NCBI GenBank assembly: GCA_001579985.1
Contig: LRSR01006188.1
Location: forward strand, 1 to 32,686
Length of the DNA: 32,686 bases
Direction of reading: 5' to 3'
DNA from: Hypsibius dujardini
Taxonomy: Eukaryota; Tardigrada; Eutardigrada; Parachela; Hypsibiidae
In this document: positions 10,301-20,707 of the stretch, in pieces
Layout of the letters: the number at the start of each line of letters is the position of its first letter
Numbering within the stretch: the stretch's first letter is position 1
The notes under the pieces: model-generated
The model's input: the letters and a program-made list of their open reading frames with translations, nothing else
Database searches by the model: none
What the model was told of the DNA's origin: nothing
Made by a program: the position numbers and the translations under genes

Positions 10301-13300
10301 ATCGCCCTCACCGTCACGGCAACAAAGGGCGGGGCTTCCATTACAGAAGTACGTAAGACGAAGAGACAACAAATGAAACGGCTCAATCAAATTGCACACA
10401 TCCAAGCAGGAAAAAAAACAAAAGTGATAGAAAAAACTGAAATTGTTCATCTAATTAGTACTAGTATTTAACCAACTAAAGCTTACAGTATGTCACTAAC
10501 AAATCAGCGTTCTTCGTATTTTCTAGGTTTTAATTGAAAGTTTTAGTAGAAATGAGTTCGCTATTTTAATTTCAGCAACTAAATCCGAATAAAAATACAT
10601 TTAGTTCAGTGTTTTCGATGAATACCTTTCATTTGCTTTTTCTTAGGAACGACTAAAACAGGATCATCATCTAAATAGTTTGTCTGGCCAACAAAAATTT
10701 GGTTGACTCAAAAAACTGTTATTATTGTTGTTTGTATTATCCACTTAAAATAATTAGTGACTGACTGAAACTCTTCATTTCATTTTATTCTCGAGAATGA
10801 AAAGATTAGGTAAGTTTTAGTGTGAGTTATTTTTGAAAGGTTTCTTTTTGAAACGTTGTCGGTTGTTCTGTACTGGAAAACAGATCTGGGTGGCACATTG
10901 GGGCCAACCGAACCTATACAACCTCTACCCGTCTTACGAATGGGAGATGTCACTGCTCCTGCTGCCGCCGCAGAAGACTGCCGGCACGAAATCTCTCTAT
11001 ACTCGATGGAACAGTGCAGGGACAACCGTTGGCTCCCGACAAGAACTAGGTGTGTTCTTTGACTCACTGGGAGATCTGAAACAAGTAATTCATATTGTCA
11101 CATTGTCACCGCCGGTTGTTGTCTCTGTGTCTGCCTTTGGGAGTACATGGAATCTTAACAATATGCTGGGTATGTTTTTCTTGTCAGATATTCGCCTTCA
11201 AAGAAGACAGTTCCTGGAACTTTGTCACTTTGGACTTCCCTATTAATGAGTTGATACCGGCGATGTATAGTGCCAAGATCGACGTCTTCACGGATGCCAG
11301 GACGGCGACCCTGCCGGACAGCGGCAATGAGTGTCCCTCTATGACAGTCAAGCTCCGCAATCGACAGGCCGTTGAGCGGCTCGAGGTCAGTTCAGTCNNN
11401 NNNNNNNNNNNNNNNNNNNNNNNNNTGACCGGGGCGCTCAAGGGGTCTGGCTCCAGAAAAACATTTATGGTCTCAGAAATTAAAGCATGGTGAAACTGAC
11501 TGACAGACATGCAGTCTAATACCGTGTTCGGGAATGCTTTTGAGATAAATTTTGTCACGCCCATGCGCGCAGAGTGTATATGTTAAAGAAAAAGGTAAAC
11601 TCCAGTTTCTTTCTACATCTATGGGCTACAAATTATGTGCTCCAATGTAGATTTTAAAACTCATCGAGCCTTTGCTGTGTAATATTTTGTGAACACCGGT
11701 GGAAATTGTCATTGGCCCAGCGCAGTACGGAATATTATTTTTTATTCGCGTGAAACTTCGACAAACCGCTCTTTCGCGCCATGCTTCCTTTTATAAAAAA
11801 ATGTGAAACAGCTATTGTTTAGCCCTGATATTGATGGCTACCTTAAGCCACAAACTAAACTCGATCACGCTATTGGTTTTTTATGAAGGCTTCAGTTTCG
11901 ATGACTCCTCAAATTTGCATAAATCGTCATATTTCGATTCCCATTCTTTCTGATTCAGTTTGTTTTTTCGCACGCTACAGTTTCAACCTAATTAATTTAT
12001 GGGACAGCCCAACTACGTAGGAGCAGACTGATATCAGAAACGTCGCAAGCATGCAGCACACGGGGAAGCTATGTACCGCAAAGCGAAGAACACTTTTCAA
12101 AAAGTAATTTTAATAACAAAATCTTGCCGAATTTCCCTCAGGCAATTGTGCACTGTATCTCTCATAAAGGCACCCGTCTCATCGAACTTTTTTTCGCTCC
12201 GTTATTGTGGCGGAATATCCAAATTAGGTTTTGGTTTTCCGGAACGAATTATGTTTTTGGTAACAAATGAAGATGCGACCTGAGCCATTATTGAGATTGG
12301 GTCTGCCATTGGTTTTTGTCTGCCATTTTTCAGGGTGTAAATTAAATTTCATTTTTTGGCCTGTAGTGGATGCTCACTTGGACGGGCGTTGTAAACTTTG
12401 AGGCATTGGGATGAGTAGTGACCGGGAAATGATGGTTATAAATTTTGTCTCAAAAGCATTCCCGGACCCGGTAAGGTGGAAGCATTCACGACGGCATCAA
12501 ATGCCAAATGTCAAATCAAATGGAGCCCGGTTCTACATTGAAATCCATTTGACTTGATTTTGAAATCCATTTATTTTGATTTAATTTTAGGCATTTTATT
12601 TACATTTTGACTGAAGATTTTTAGTCTGGTCTTAATCGAAATTCGTTGGCTATTTTTTGTTCTTGTTTTTCCCTCTAAATCCCTCGATCCTGAGAAAAAT
12701 CCATCACGCTGGTTTTGCCATTTCTCTAAATTCCGCCTATAATACTGTTTTTTACCAGAATGACTTTTCGTAATATTCAATAGATTCCAAATTCCAATTC
12801 CAAACGATGAACTATTTGCTTTGCTTAGTTCTACTCATATAACTACATAATTTTTCCAATTTTGTTTACCACAGCTAATTTAATAGCTTTTTGTGCCAAC
12901 CACCGTAAAGATCTACTGCAAAGGTCCATACGAATTTTTTGAAAAAGTCGGAAATTATTTAAATATAATTTTGCCTCACGTTAAGTGACAGTATCAACTC
13001 GGAAATTATTCCAGTTCTAAAGAACTCGCTGCTCCATTTTTGCGCAGGAAACAGGCCATGCATGAACCTTTTTATTCGGTCCAATCTCTTACTACAGCCT
13101 TTTGAAATCTCGTCCCGTGAAAACAATTGGTGGATCGTTAAGTATGTTTTGTCTGCAGTATTTCAGATACTTCAAGCCTCAAACCCGGCAGGAAGACTAC
13201 TACCAGCTGCCGGAGGTCGCCACCGTCTACGCCACTACTCTGCGCTCCATCAGTGCCTTCATCATACAGGAGTTCAATTCCAACTACACAACAGCACCGC

Positions 13301-16300
13301 CCGGGTATTCCGAGCAGGTGTCAGTGTACTTCAACACTAACAACCACTCCAACAAGTGGGTGAGTTTGAGCCTACATCTTCCCGTTTCTGTAGAAATGGC
13401 AAGAGAGTATCGCTGAAAAATGTTTTTAAAATCCGTCAGCAATACGAAAAAATTGTCGCGCGGTCGGATCCGCGACGAATTATGATTATGAAGGAGGACT
13501 TTCAGTGCATGTCGGTGGAGGATCAGAGCGTGCTCTTTCACGACTTTCCCGACCATATTTACGTTGACCGATTGGGACACTTCACTATTGTTGTATCATT
13601 GTACGATATTAAACCCACAGGTCAGGTGAAAATTTATTACTAGTCAGAGCTAGGTTCTAGACTACATCGTACTATATTAAATAGTACTTTGTTTTGGAAG
13701 GCGGTTTCGGTCTTACTGATATCGCGGGTCTCCCCAAAGTCGGGTTTCATCTGGTTAATGGTTCTTTACTGCAAGGGAGCGTCGTGCTGAAGTATGACGC
13801 CACAGAGCACGTGGCCTCATACGAAGTAAGTCAAACAATCTCTCCAAGGCAGACAGACAGAAAAGCAGATAACCAGACAGATAGACAGACATGCAAACAT
13901 GCAAGCAGACAGACAGACAGACGCACGAGTACTAATTAAATGTGGAAACGTAATTGCAGATAACATTTTCTGAAGCGGGAACCCTGCCGCAATTCCTTCC
14001 AGGGTTGCCGCTGATTACTGATACAGTTTCAATCATGATACCCCAATCGATTGACTGCTATCCCAATCAGGTAAGTGCACGTGTTTTAGAATAAAGATTC
14101 TAGACATACAAGCTCCTCAATCTCCGTCTTCTTCAGCCTGTCTACGAAGCTACTGTCTACGTGGGATGCCGGCCGTCGTTGAAGCTGCAGTTTGACTGGA
14201 CACTTTTGGTGGACACGAAAGCCCGCAGTTACACCGATTGCAGCGACGTAGTTGACCACATGCCTTGTGTCACCGACACCGAAGGTTTGCAGAGCATTTC
14301 CTTCATTAAATATTAAAGTATTTTTCTATCTGGCACTTGTTCCGCTAAACATAATTGCAGTTCTGATTCTTCCTGTTTGCAAAAATTTCCCTAACAAACC
14401 GCGCTTAATTTTGTTCACATTCACATTTAATTATACGGATTGTGTCTCGCAAATTATATGTATTCATTTTTTGGTAATTATTCTGGGCTGTATGTAAACT
14501 TTGAGCATTTCCAGGCACTCCCGTTCCGATCTATCTGCGGTTGGTCGATCGCGCCACCAACATGGGCACCAACTTCAGCGGAAAGTTCCGCCTTTACGTC
14601 GTCGGCTTTTCCTACGGGCCACCCACAAACATGACACGCTTCCCTGCGGATCAGGTTGAACAGTACAATATCCTCAGCGCGGACGGGTAAATGCTATTGT
14701 CTGTCACTACCGTATTCAACAGTAGAATTAAGTTTAATTAAATTAAATTACACTATAACAAATTAGTGAGTGACCACCCTAACATTCGGATTACATCCAA
14801 TTCTTTTCTGAATAATACACCCCCACTATGATTTTATACATTATGGCCAGCTGCAAAGTGGTTTTGGTTCAACGGAAAAACATTTAGGAAGTTGGACTAC
14901 AACGGGGAAATATCAACGGGAAGATATCAACAACATAAAATAAAAAATATAGTTGCAATTAAGAGATCACAAATTAATATAAAAAATTCTTTCAAGTTTT
15001 CTTCCCTGGTTTGAGTCAGAATTTAATTTGGAATATAATAGCATCAGGAAAACAAATTTTGGGGCGAAGCTGTGGGCTTGAACGACACAAGCCCATCATT
15101 ATAATCAGCTCATATCAGCTTTATTTTGTTTAGAAGAGAGGTCTTGAAGTTGGAGACAGTGGAACTATTTTTCGAAATATTGATATGCAAGATATCACTA
15201 TCAATGTTTCGAAAAATATTTCCAGTGTCTCCAACTCCAAGACATCTCTTCTAAAACAATTTACATGTCAAACCAGAACTGACTTTTGGGCCAGAAAATG
15301 TTACAATTTTAGATTAGAGAAACTATTTTAGCAAATTGATGCCGGAAATAAACGAAAGCAGAGAGCGCTAGTCAATCAATGAGGCAGTTCACGACAGCAA
15401 TCGGCACAACCTAATTGAGGTCATCCTAATTTTGTCTTCGAAAACATATAACATTTTTGCTGCTAGCCACTTTCCCCTTTTAAATTATTAGTTAGGAATA
15501 TTTCATTTAAGAACAAAAATATGGTGTCAAGTCTAAATTTTTGGGTGGGAAAAGAGCCCATGTAAATGAATTCCTATGTCTCAAAGACAAGCGGGAAAAT
15601 TGAGGAAACGTTTACTGATTTGATTATCGTTTGCACAATTGCAGTTCCAATTCGCAGAAGCTAATCTGGGACACCAACAACACCGAACAAGTGGAGTTAG
15701 AGAAACGATCGTTGAGCATCGGGCGCAACTTTATAACATTCACTTGCCAACCGGACTCGCCCTGCGGCAGCAACCTCACAATCGGATTGTTTGACGAGCC
15801 ACATTTGAATTTCCTAATTCGCGTTACCAATAAGTAAGTTTGCCTCTGGTCAGTGGCCGATTGTGGTCAGCTGAGACGAGGTGTTAAGCCTACCCGGGGG
15901 GGGGGGGGGGGGAGACGACGACAACGACGACCTGGTCAGTCCTATAACCAATCCGTCACCACCTATAATCTTCAGATTGCTATAGCTATCTGGTAGTGCT
16001 GTATTTTATGTTCAAGTGAGTTATGGTTTTCAGAGATATGCCAAACAACGAGACGTACTGCATTTTCGATTTGGAGTTCGTCGTTCGAATACGCGGGGCA
16101 AAGCCCAATCCGTATAGTGTTCATCTGGCGACGTTTTTGGGAACACTGGTCGGGCTGTTTGCTCTGAGTGTGTTATACTGCAGACTTTATTTCTGGCGGT
16201 TACACAATGCGAAAATATTAAAAACCCACAAGAGAAAGCTCAGAGGTATTGATGACTTTCTCATGTTTATTCTACATCTGCCTTTCTTTTGTCAGTTTGT

Positions 16301-16387
16301 CAATCTGTGTGCCTGTACGTCTGTTCGTGTGTGTGTGTGTCTGTCTGTCTGTCTGTCTGACTGTGTCTGTGTCTGTGTTTTTGTCTG

Positions 16388-16419
<32 letters not shown>

Positions 16420-16656
16420 CGTCCGTACGTCCGTCCGTACGTCCGTCCGTTCGTTTGTCTGCAGTCTGCAGGCTGCAAATCCGTCTGTAGCAATTCTAGC
16501 TATGGTTTGTGTCTGTCTCAAATTTAATTCTCTATTTTTGTAATTGTAGAAATTGCGGCAGCCGACGGGTTGGACGATGATTTCGGTCACAGCAACAAGG
16601 CGTCCAAGGTCTACGGTCGGCCCCACTCTATAGCTCAAAGGATGTCTCGCCAGTAA
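4336..16656 (+). CDS. CATSPERG: CatSper channel auxiliary subunit gamma-like protein
   Basis: Exons: 4336-4581, 4799-4877, 5325-5405, 5840-6044, 7614-7956, 8671-8854, 9181-9349, 9617-9814, 9906-10101, 10174-10348, 10884-11084, 11188-11385, 13159-13359, 13440-13620, 13701-13825, 13960-14070, 14137-14284, 14515-14686, 15645-15833, 16034-16245, 16550-16656. All joins keep frame except 9349/9617. The product is ~1,240 residues: a signal peptide (MMQSMGFFGLVLGLTSLPVV), a large N-glycosylated ectodomain (over ten N-x-S/T sites), one membrane helix (~1163-1185, ATFLGTLVGLFALSVLYC) and a ~50-residue cytosolic tail. An Asp-box-like SDNGGARW in exon 10 fits a beta-propeller head. The C-terminal third matches my memory of human CATSPERG in order: VYVGCRPSLKLQFD, paired TDC/MPC, TCQPDSPCG, then RVTNK..NETYCIFDLEF..RIRG just before the helix. 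Length and single-helix topology fit gamma (1,159 residues in human) better than delta or epsilon. By family knowledge it stabilises the flagellar sperm Ca2+ channel. Confidence 0.8.
4878..5324 (+). other. CATSPERG intron 2 with a false exon
   Basis: A stop-free stretch at 4944-5118 looks exon-like (HEEGQWFCLYKKMPCHSP). It needs an entry phase that the strong donor ACG|gtaggt at 4878 does not supply, and it has no good donor of its own. Joining 4877 directly to 5325 restores the frame exactly, so I treat it as intron. Confidence 0.6.
5032..5162. mobile_element. Small foldback element in CATSPERG intron 2
   Basis: The left arm CTGAATATTTTTCCGGAG..GGACGGAGCC pairs with the right arm GCTCCGCCCCCTTATCTCCGAAAAATATTTAG. 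The core (TTTTTCGGAGAT..GGGCGG) is shared with the hairpin at 8238-8350 and with single arms near 23940 and 26285, so this is a dispersed family. Confidence 0.5.
6208..6482. mobile_element. TA-flanked MITE, copy 2 (275 bp), in CATSPERG intron 4
   Basis: The 26-bp terminal inverted repeats start CCGTATGCTCGCAATCTCAA and differ from each other at one base. TA dinucleotides lie directly outside (6206-6207, 6483-6484). Its ends resemble those of 2630-2901, and its interior matches that copy in reverse orientation (for example GTTCAAT..TTCACT..TGATTGGC). Confidence 0.75.
6512..7244. mobile_element. TA-flanked element with CAAAT satellite ends (733 bp)
   Basis: The ends GGGATGGCATCAAATG and CATTTGATGCCATCCC are exact inverted repeats with TA outside (6510-6511, 7245-7246). 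Just inside each end is a (CAAAT)n/(TCAAA)n array on opposite strands. The middle is AT-rich without coding potential. A related fragment (GGCATCAAATGCCAAATGTC) lies at about 12494-12600. It occupies CATSPERG intron 4. Confidence 0.65.
8238..8350. mobile_element. Small foldback element in CATSPERG intron 5
   Basis: TTTTTCGGAGATCATGGGCGGGGCTATGG on the left pairs with CCATAGCTCCGCCCACTGACCTCCGA on the right. It belongs to the same family as the hairpin at 5032-5162. Confidence 0.55.
9350..9616 (+). other. CATSPERG intron 7, phase break
   Basis: Exon 7 ends TTTGAA|gtaaat in phase 2. Exon 8 begins gttggcag|ACGG, which needs phase 1. I found no alternative GT donor or AG acceptor that repairs it. 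Either a micro-exon of length 3n+2 is hidden in this AT-rich intron or the assembly has a one-base error nearby. Both flanking exons read as good coding sequence. Confidence 0.55.
11398..11425. other. Assembly gap (28 N)
   Basis: A run of N lies in CATSPERG intron 12, just after the donor GAG|gtcagt at 11386. The gap does not interrupt an exon, and the frame continues from 11385 to 13159 without loss. An exon hidden in the gap is unlikely but possible if its length is a multiple of three. Confidence 0.95.
11522..12471. mobile_element. TA-flanked element (950 bp) in CATSPERG intron 12
   Basis: The ends CCGTGTTCGGGAATGCTTTTGAGA and TCTCAAAAGCATTCCCGGACCCGG are inverted repeats of about 24 bp with three mismatches. 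TA lies outside both (11520-11521, 12472-12473). No transposase reading frame was recognised inside; the longest frame (12071-12283) is short and unremarkable. It is probably nonautonomous. Confidence 0.65.
13848..13925. repeat. CAGA tetranucleotide microsatellite
   Basis: An imperfect (CAGA)n run in CATSPERG intron 15, immediately upstream of the acceptor at 13959. Confidence 0.8.
15126..15260. repeat. Long hairpin in CATSPERG intron 18
   Basis: TTGTTTAGAAGAGAGGTCTTG.. through ATTTTTCGAAATATTGAT is followed by a ~15-base spacer and then its complement, ending CATCTCTTCTAAAACAA. Each arm is ~60 bases with about five mismatches and one indel. It is a single foldback with no TA or other clear duplication seen. 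It could be a young MITE or a hairpin RNA precursor. Confidence 0.6.
15894..15912. repeat. Poly-G tract
   Basis: An uninterrupted run of about 18 G in CATSPERG intron 19, followed by a short GACGAC repeat. Its length is likely to be variable and error-prone in assembly. Confidence 0.85.
16318..16465. repeat. TCTG/TCCG microsatellite
   Basis: About 150 bases of (TGTC)n grading into (CGTC)n in CATSPERG intron 20. It creates long spurious open frames on both strands. Confidence 0.85.
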
Positions 16657-16723
16657 AATTGGCCAATAACCCTTTCTATTATATTCTGTTTCTGCTCATT
16701 GATACCGTATCATTTTTTATCAG

Positions 16724-17213
16724 AACGTCAATTTGAAGTTTTTCGAGACCTCTCATCTCGTGTCAGTCATAATTCAAATGCACTACCATGTGCAGGATAT
16801 TACGAGCAATGGGCACACAGTAATCAGTGTCGACAAGACGCTGATCTTAGCACATTTTCGACTGAGCATACACATACTGTAGTTGAAAGTTCGATCCGGT
16901 CGCCAAGGCAACAATGTTTCGTAGAATTGCATCCAGTGTTAGTATTCACTTGACTTGATCTCAAAACAACTGTTCGATCTGCAGTTCTTCCCTGACTTGG
17001 CTTGATTTCTCTTGGCACGCACAGCCTCGCGTGTCTCGCCATGCTGTCATTCCTTACCAGGACAAAACCTTAAAAATAGAGCTTGCAGACTTCTCCGTTT
17101 TCGAGACGCGGAAAGTTCAGATGGGCCCCATGAGTGCATACTGCACGTTTCCCGTCCAAATCGGAATAATATCAGGATTGTTAACCATTTTCGAAAGTCC
17201 AATAACTGCTTAG
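16724..17213 (+). other. Two exon-like stretches downstream of CATSPERG
   Basis: After tttttatcag, 16724-16881 reads without a stop for 52 codons (starting NVNLKFFETSHLVSVIIQMH). After ggcacgcacag, 17025-17213 reads for 62 codons (including KTLKIELADFSVFETRKVQM). Both have plausible acceptors but no convincing donor, and I could not link them in phase. They may be exons of a separate gene, alternative 3' exons or relics. No family recognised. Confidence 0.25.
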
Positions 17214-17814
17214 GGTTCAACAAAACGTACCACTTGATTGTCTATTGTAATGTAGTCATGATTAATGAGTTTCGTTCAGGTTCGACGCATGAAAACCCGG
17301 CGTGTTGCTCTAAGCTCTGGTGTGTTGTGCAAATTACTGAAGATAAAAGCTCTGTGTACTGAGTGTGACTGAGAATTCTATTAGAATCTATAATAACTGT
17401 TATGATCATCCGATGTTTTTGTGTGACTAGTGAAATGTCTCGGCTCGGTTCCCATCGACCAGACGTTGTCAATCGGTCTTCGCATCAAAATTAAAAAAAC
17501 GCCAAGTTTGTGTGTACATGTATCTGACAGGTATTAAACGGTAAAGTATGTGTAAAGGATACACGTGGTTGAATCCCAAAAAGGTGGCACTAGCTCTCAA
17601 ATGAACGTAGCGAGGCGAGTATGTCAAATTCTAACACAACTATTGTAGGTTTTGCATCATGCCCACGCAGCAGATAAAACTTTCGAGGAACAAGATATCG
17701 TACGATATTGTTGGCCTTTCCCTCTCCCGAGGATTTTATATTAATGGTGAAGGAACTAAAGTCCCATTGGCTTTCAAAAAATTTCATTTTTTTACTGGAA
17801 CCAAATGTAAACCG

Positions 17815-18066
17815 AGATAGAGAGAGAGACACACACACAGATAAGCACATGTACAGATACGGACACAGACACAGTAACGGACACAGTAACGGACACAGAC
17901 ACAGACCCAGACCCAGAGCGAGATATACATACACAGTAACAGAGACCGAGACAGACACGGACACGGACAGAGAAACAGACACAGACACAGATTACAGTAA
18001 CAGACCCATATCGAGACTAAGACCTAAACACAGATACAAGAAGGTGTACAAGTACCGGCACAGGCA
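17815..18066. repeat. ACAGAC-type degenerate minisatellite
   Basis: About 250 bases of GA/CA-rich degenerate hexamer repeats (gacaca, ggacac, agacac). Long frames across it on both strands are compositional artefacts. Confidence 0.8.
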
Positions 18067-18171
18067 TGGTTACGGACAAAGACATAAATGACAGGAAATG
18101 TATAGCGCCGATGCGCAAGATACAAGAACCCAATCCCTGAGATAGTTTGCTAAATTATTTCCGTATTACAG

Positions 18172-18651
18172 ACTCCACGACCTTCTGCTTCCCCACTTCT
18201 GCAAGTAGTTACCTCCACATTATCCCCTTCTCTTGCCTCTCTTCACGTATCTTCTGATCCTCGCTCACCTTTGCCTGTGATGGATTTCACTCCACCTTTC
18301 AAATACCTATCTTGGCTCACAAAACTCTCTCAACTTACAAACGATCAGAGGTCCGACCTTCGACGAGCTCTGCTGACCAAATTCATCGACGGACACGCCC
18401 AGCGCAGTCAACTGGGCATCAGCATCAGAACGGCACAAGCTGAGCAGCAGCGTGGGACAGAGCAATTGTCCGCCCTGCAAAAATGCCGGAATCCTCAAGC
18501 GGAGAACTTCTCCCGAGAAGTGGAATACGGCCGAATACGGCTGCAAGGCATGTTGGAGCAGCTGGGCTCGTTGAAGGAGCAAGTTTAGTATTTGAGAAGC
18601 TCCCCAGGGAGGTGACAAACGTGATGCAGGCCCAGTTTGACCAGTCGTGAA
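18172..18651 (+). pseudogene. Coiled-coil-like terminal exon with a frameshift
   Basis: After attacag, 139 codons are open from 18172 to TAG at 18588. A Ser/Pro-rich lead is followed by a Gln/Leu/Glu/Arg-rich, helix-forming segment (SQLTNDQRSDLRRALLTKF and similar). Immediately after, another frame continues in the same style (VFEKLPREVTNVMQAQFDQS) and stops with TGA at about 18649. One added base near 18580 would join them. So this is either a true 3' exon ending at 18588, an assembly indel or a pseudogene. Upstream exons were not identified and the family is unknown. Confidence 0.35.
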
Positions 18652-18957
18652 ATGTGCTGCATGTTCTGCAAATTCTGCAAATCAAGTGTATTTTAAAAAT
18701 ATTTCCAGACTGACACTGCGGTCGCATCGCAAAACTTGCGAAGCATAATTTGATTTTCGCGTGATCCGACCTCTTTTGCAAATAATTACTAAATTTACTT
18801 TAAATATTAGGATATTTTACTTAACATCATATATTAAATGCACAAAAGAAAATGTGGCTTTTCTGTTAATTATATAAGTTCATTATTTAAGTAGACTTCG
18901 TCGGTGGATTCAGATTTATTAAATATTTTGCTTAACTTTAAATAAGTCATTTAAACA

Positions 18958-18998
18958 ACACTTACCTGTCTCTCTTTCTATCTCTCTGCCTATCTGTT

Positions 18999-19032
<34 letters not shown>

Positions 19033-19034
19033 GT
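18958..19034. repeat. TCTG microsatellite
   Basis: A (TCTG)n run with a TCTC/TCTA-rich start. The 18652-19196 interval is otherwise AT-rich without an accepted gene. Confidence 0.8.
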
Positions 19035-19196
19035 AGGACAGCATGCAGCTTGCAATTTCTTCTGTGCTTGAATATGAATATGAATATGAAGTTTCTCAAT
19101 TGGCAACAAAACTCTGTTAATGCAGCAGAATCTCTTGGCCGATTCTCGTCCTATTTTCCGACTCTGATCACAACTACACGCAGATTTTATTTTCAG

Positions 19197-19378
19197 GTGG
19201 GAGCCCCTCTACAACGACGTCACAAAGGATACTTTGGCGTCCCGGAATGTGGCCTGGCACAAGTTAAACGACATAACGGTGCTAGAGCTTAGCTACAAAC
19301 TGTTTGAACGGGAAGTTAGGACCATCCGTAGCGGGATCAAATACTGGAATGTTTGCCGTTCGGGTTGGAGATAGATTA
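19197..19378 (+). other. Possible terminal exon
   Basis: After ttttattttcag, the frame beginning at TGG 19198 is open to TAG at about 19376 (WEPLYNDVTKDTLASRNVAW, then ELSYKLFEREVRTIRSGIKYW). Its entry phase is 2. No upstream exon with the matching phase was found, and I recognise no family. The competing frame (VGAPLQRRHKGYFG) is shorter. Confidence 0.3.
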
Positions 19379-19439
19379 GGATGACATATCGATGTGCTCC
19401 TAAATCAAAACAGATGAAGGTAAACAATTCTCAAGTAAT

Positions 19440-20356
19440 TAAGTCTATTGGGGCAGATTTGGCTGCAAACCACACCCTGAGGTGGAGTTGGTTGAACATA
19501 AAACCATTGATGTGAGGCCGGTGTCGATATCGTCGCCTCGAATATTCCCCACGAGCCAGTGAAGGTAGGGACTTCTAGTTGGAGCCGTTGGAGACGGAGC
19601 ATCCAGGTCTGAATTATAAGACATTATTCTAATGAAATTCTTCAATGGTACAATGCAAATAGTTGGGTTCATAACTAGCATACATAATTTATCCTCGTTG
19701 GATGGCCACATCACCTCGGATGCTGCAACAAAAGCTCGTTGATTTGATTTTGTGTGCCGGTGAAAGCATGGCGTGTTGGCACCACAAAGTCAGACGGCAC
19801 CAAAGTAACCTACAAAAAGTATTACTTTAAAATAAGACACAAGTTATAACATTCAACTTTTTTTCTCACGTTTGCAATATACGGAGGTATACTGTTGATG
19901 GCATCCGCAATGACCTTGGATGTCACGAGCAAGGCTTTGTCTGGCTGAAGCAAATTATTGTACGTAATTTAGCTGTCGCCAAAAGTACGGAGCAATGAGA
20001 GAAGCTATACTCATGTCGGTGCAAAATGTCCAATCGTTAACCGTGATCTCGACATAAGCGTGACCACATTGGCAGACGTGATCAATGCATCGCGAGCCAG
20101 ATGCTGAAAAAGAATCAGCATTAATAAGGTTTGTATCTGTCGAAGCTGGAATTGTCTGTACGAGTACGGAAAAAAACTCAACGGGACTTACCACCACATG
20201 GTTCGCTTTCAAGTTTGCAGGGACAGCCCAAACTTGTCGACAGCTTCTGTCGTATGTCACAGCCTTCGGATACGCTGTTGTGGAACGGTCGGATTCCATA
20301 CGCTGTTGTCCCATGATAGTCAACACCAACGTTGAGCTAGACGAGCACCGATCCAA
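19440..20356 (-). pseudogene. PEBP-like gene, apparently disrupted
   Basis: Minus-strand pieces in order look like phosphatidylethanolamine-binding protein. Exon 19944-19870 (PDKALLVTSKVIADAINSIP) is flanked by gcttcag and gtgaga. Exon 19809-19714 (VTLVPSDFVVPT..) follows a tttttgtag acceptor. Then comes WPSNEDKLCMLVM, and then DLDAPSPTAPTRSPYLHWLV with NIRGDD. This mirrors the PEBP ligand-site signature DPDAPS..HWLV.NI.G, with Pro changed to Leu. The frame shifts between the second and third pieces (near 19713) and again before a Y-V-x-P-x-P-P-Q-G piece near 19480. A ~50-base insert splits LVM from DLDAPS. Further upstream (20356-20000) a donor at GTG|gtaagt and Cys-rich sequence (CIDHVCQCGHAYVEI) may be 5' exons. 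PEBP identity is moderate; a pseudogene is more likely than a working gene. Confidence 0.4.
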
Positions 20357-20707
20357 TAAAAAGTGATTTCATTTCACTGCAGTTTAGTGCGTAAATTCAT
20401 ATTCTCTTCACTCTAGTTTTTTTTATATACTGTGGAGGGGGATTCATTTCGTGGTGACCGTCTCTGTCACAAAAAGCATTAGAGACGGATGTTATATGAA
20501 TCTTTTATTATGTCAATGAAAATCGAGACCGAAATTTTGCTTAATTCGGTGAAACTGTTTGCTGTTACTTTAAAACTTTAACAAGTGACTGCACTGACTG
20601 GTGGATAATTAAGCTTTTACCAATTATTACGCACTACGCAGTGTCCTCTTCGTTCATAGCTATGATGCAATTTTAAGCGTGACCAAATCTTGCCGCAATT
20701 AACACTA

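Noticed and set aside
10856-11062. Ala/Pro-rich frame (TDLGGTLGPTEPIQ) over CATSPERG exon 11
   Set aside because: The overlapping frame 10884-11084 is in phase with both neighbouring exons and reads on as GVFFDSLGDLKQ.
16272-16638. Minus-strand Thr/Asp/Arg-rich ORFs
   Set aside because: They are translations of the TCTG/TCCG microsatellite in a CATSPERG intron.
17590-18091. Long ORFs on both strands
   Set aside because: Generated by the ACAGAC minisatellite.
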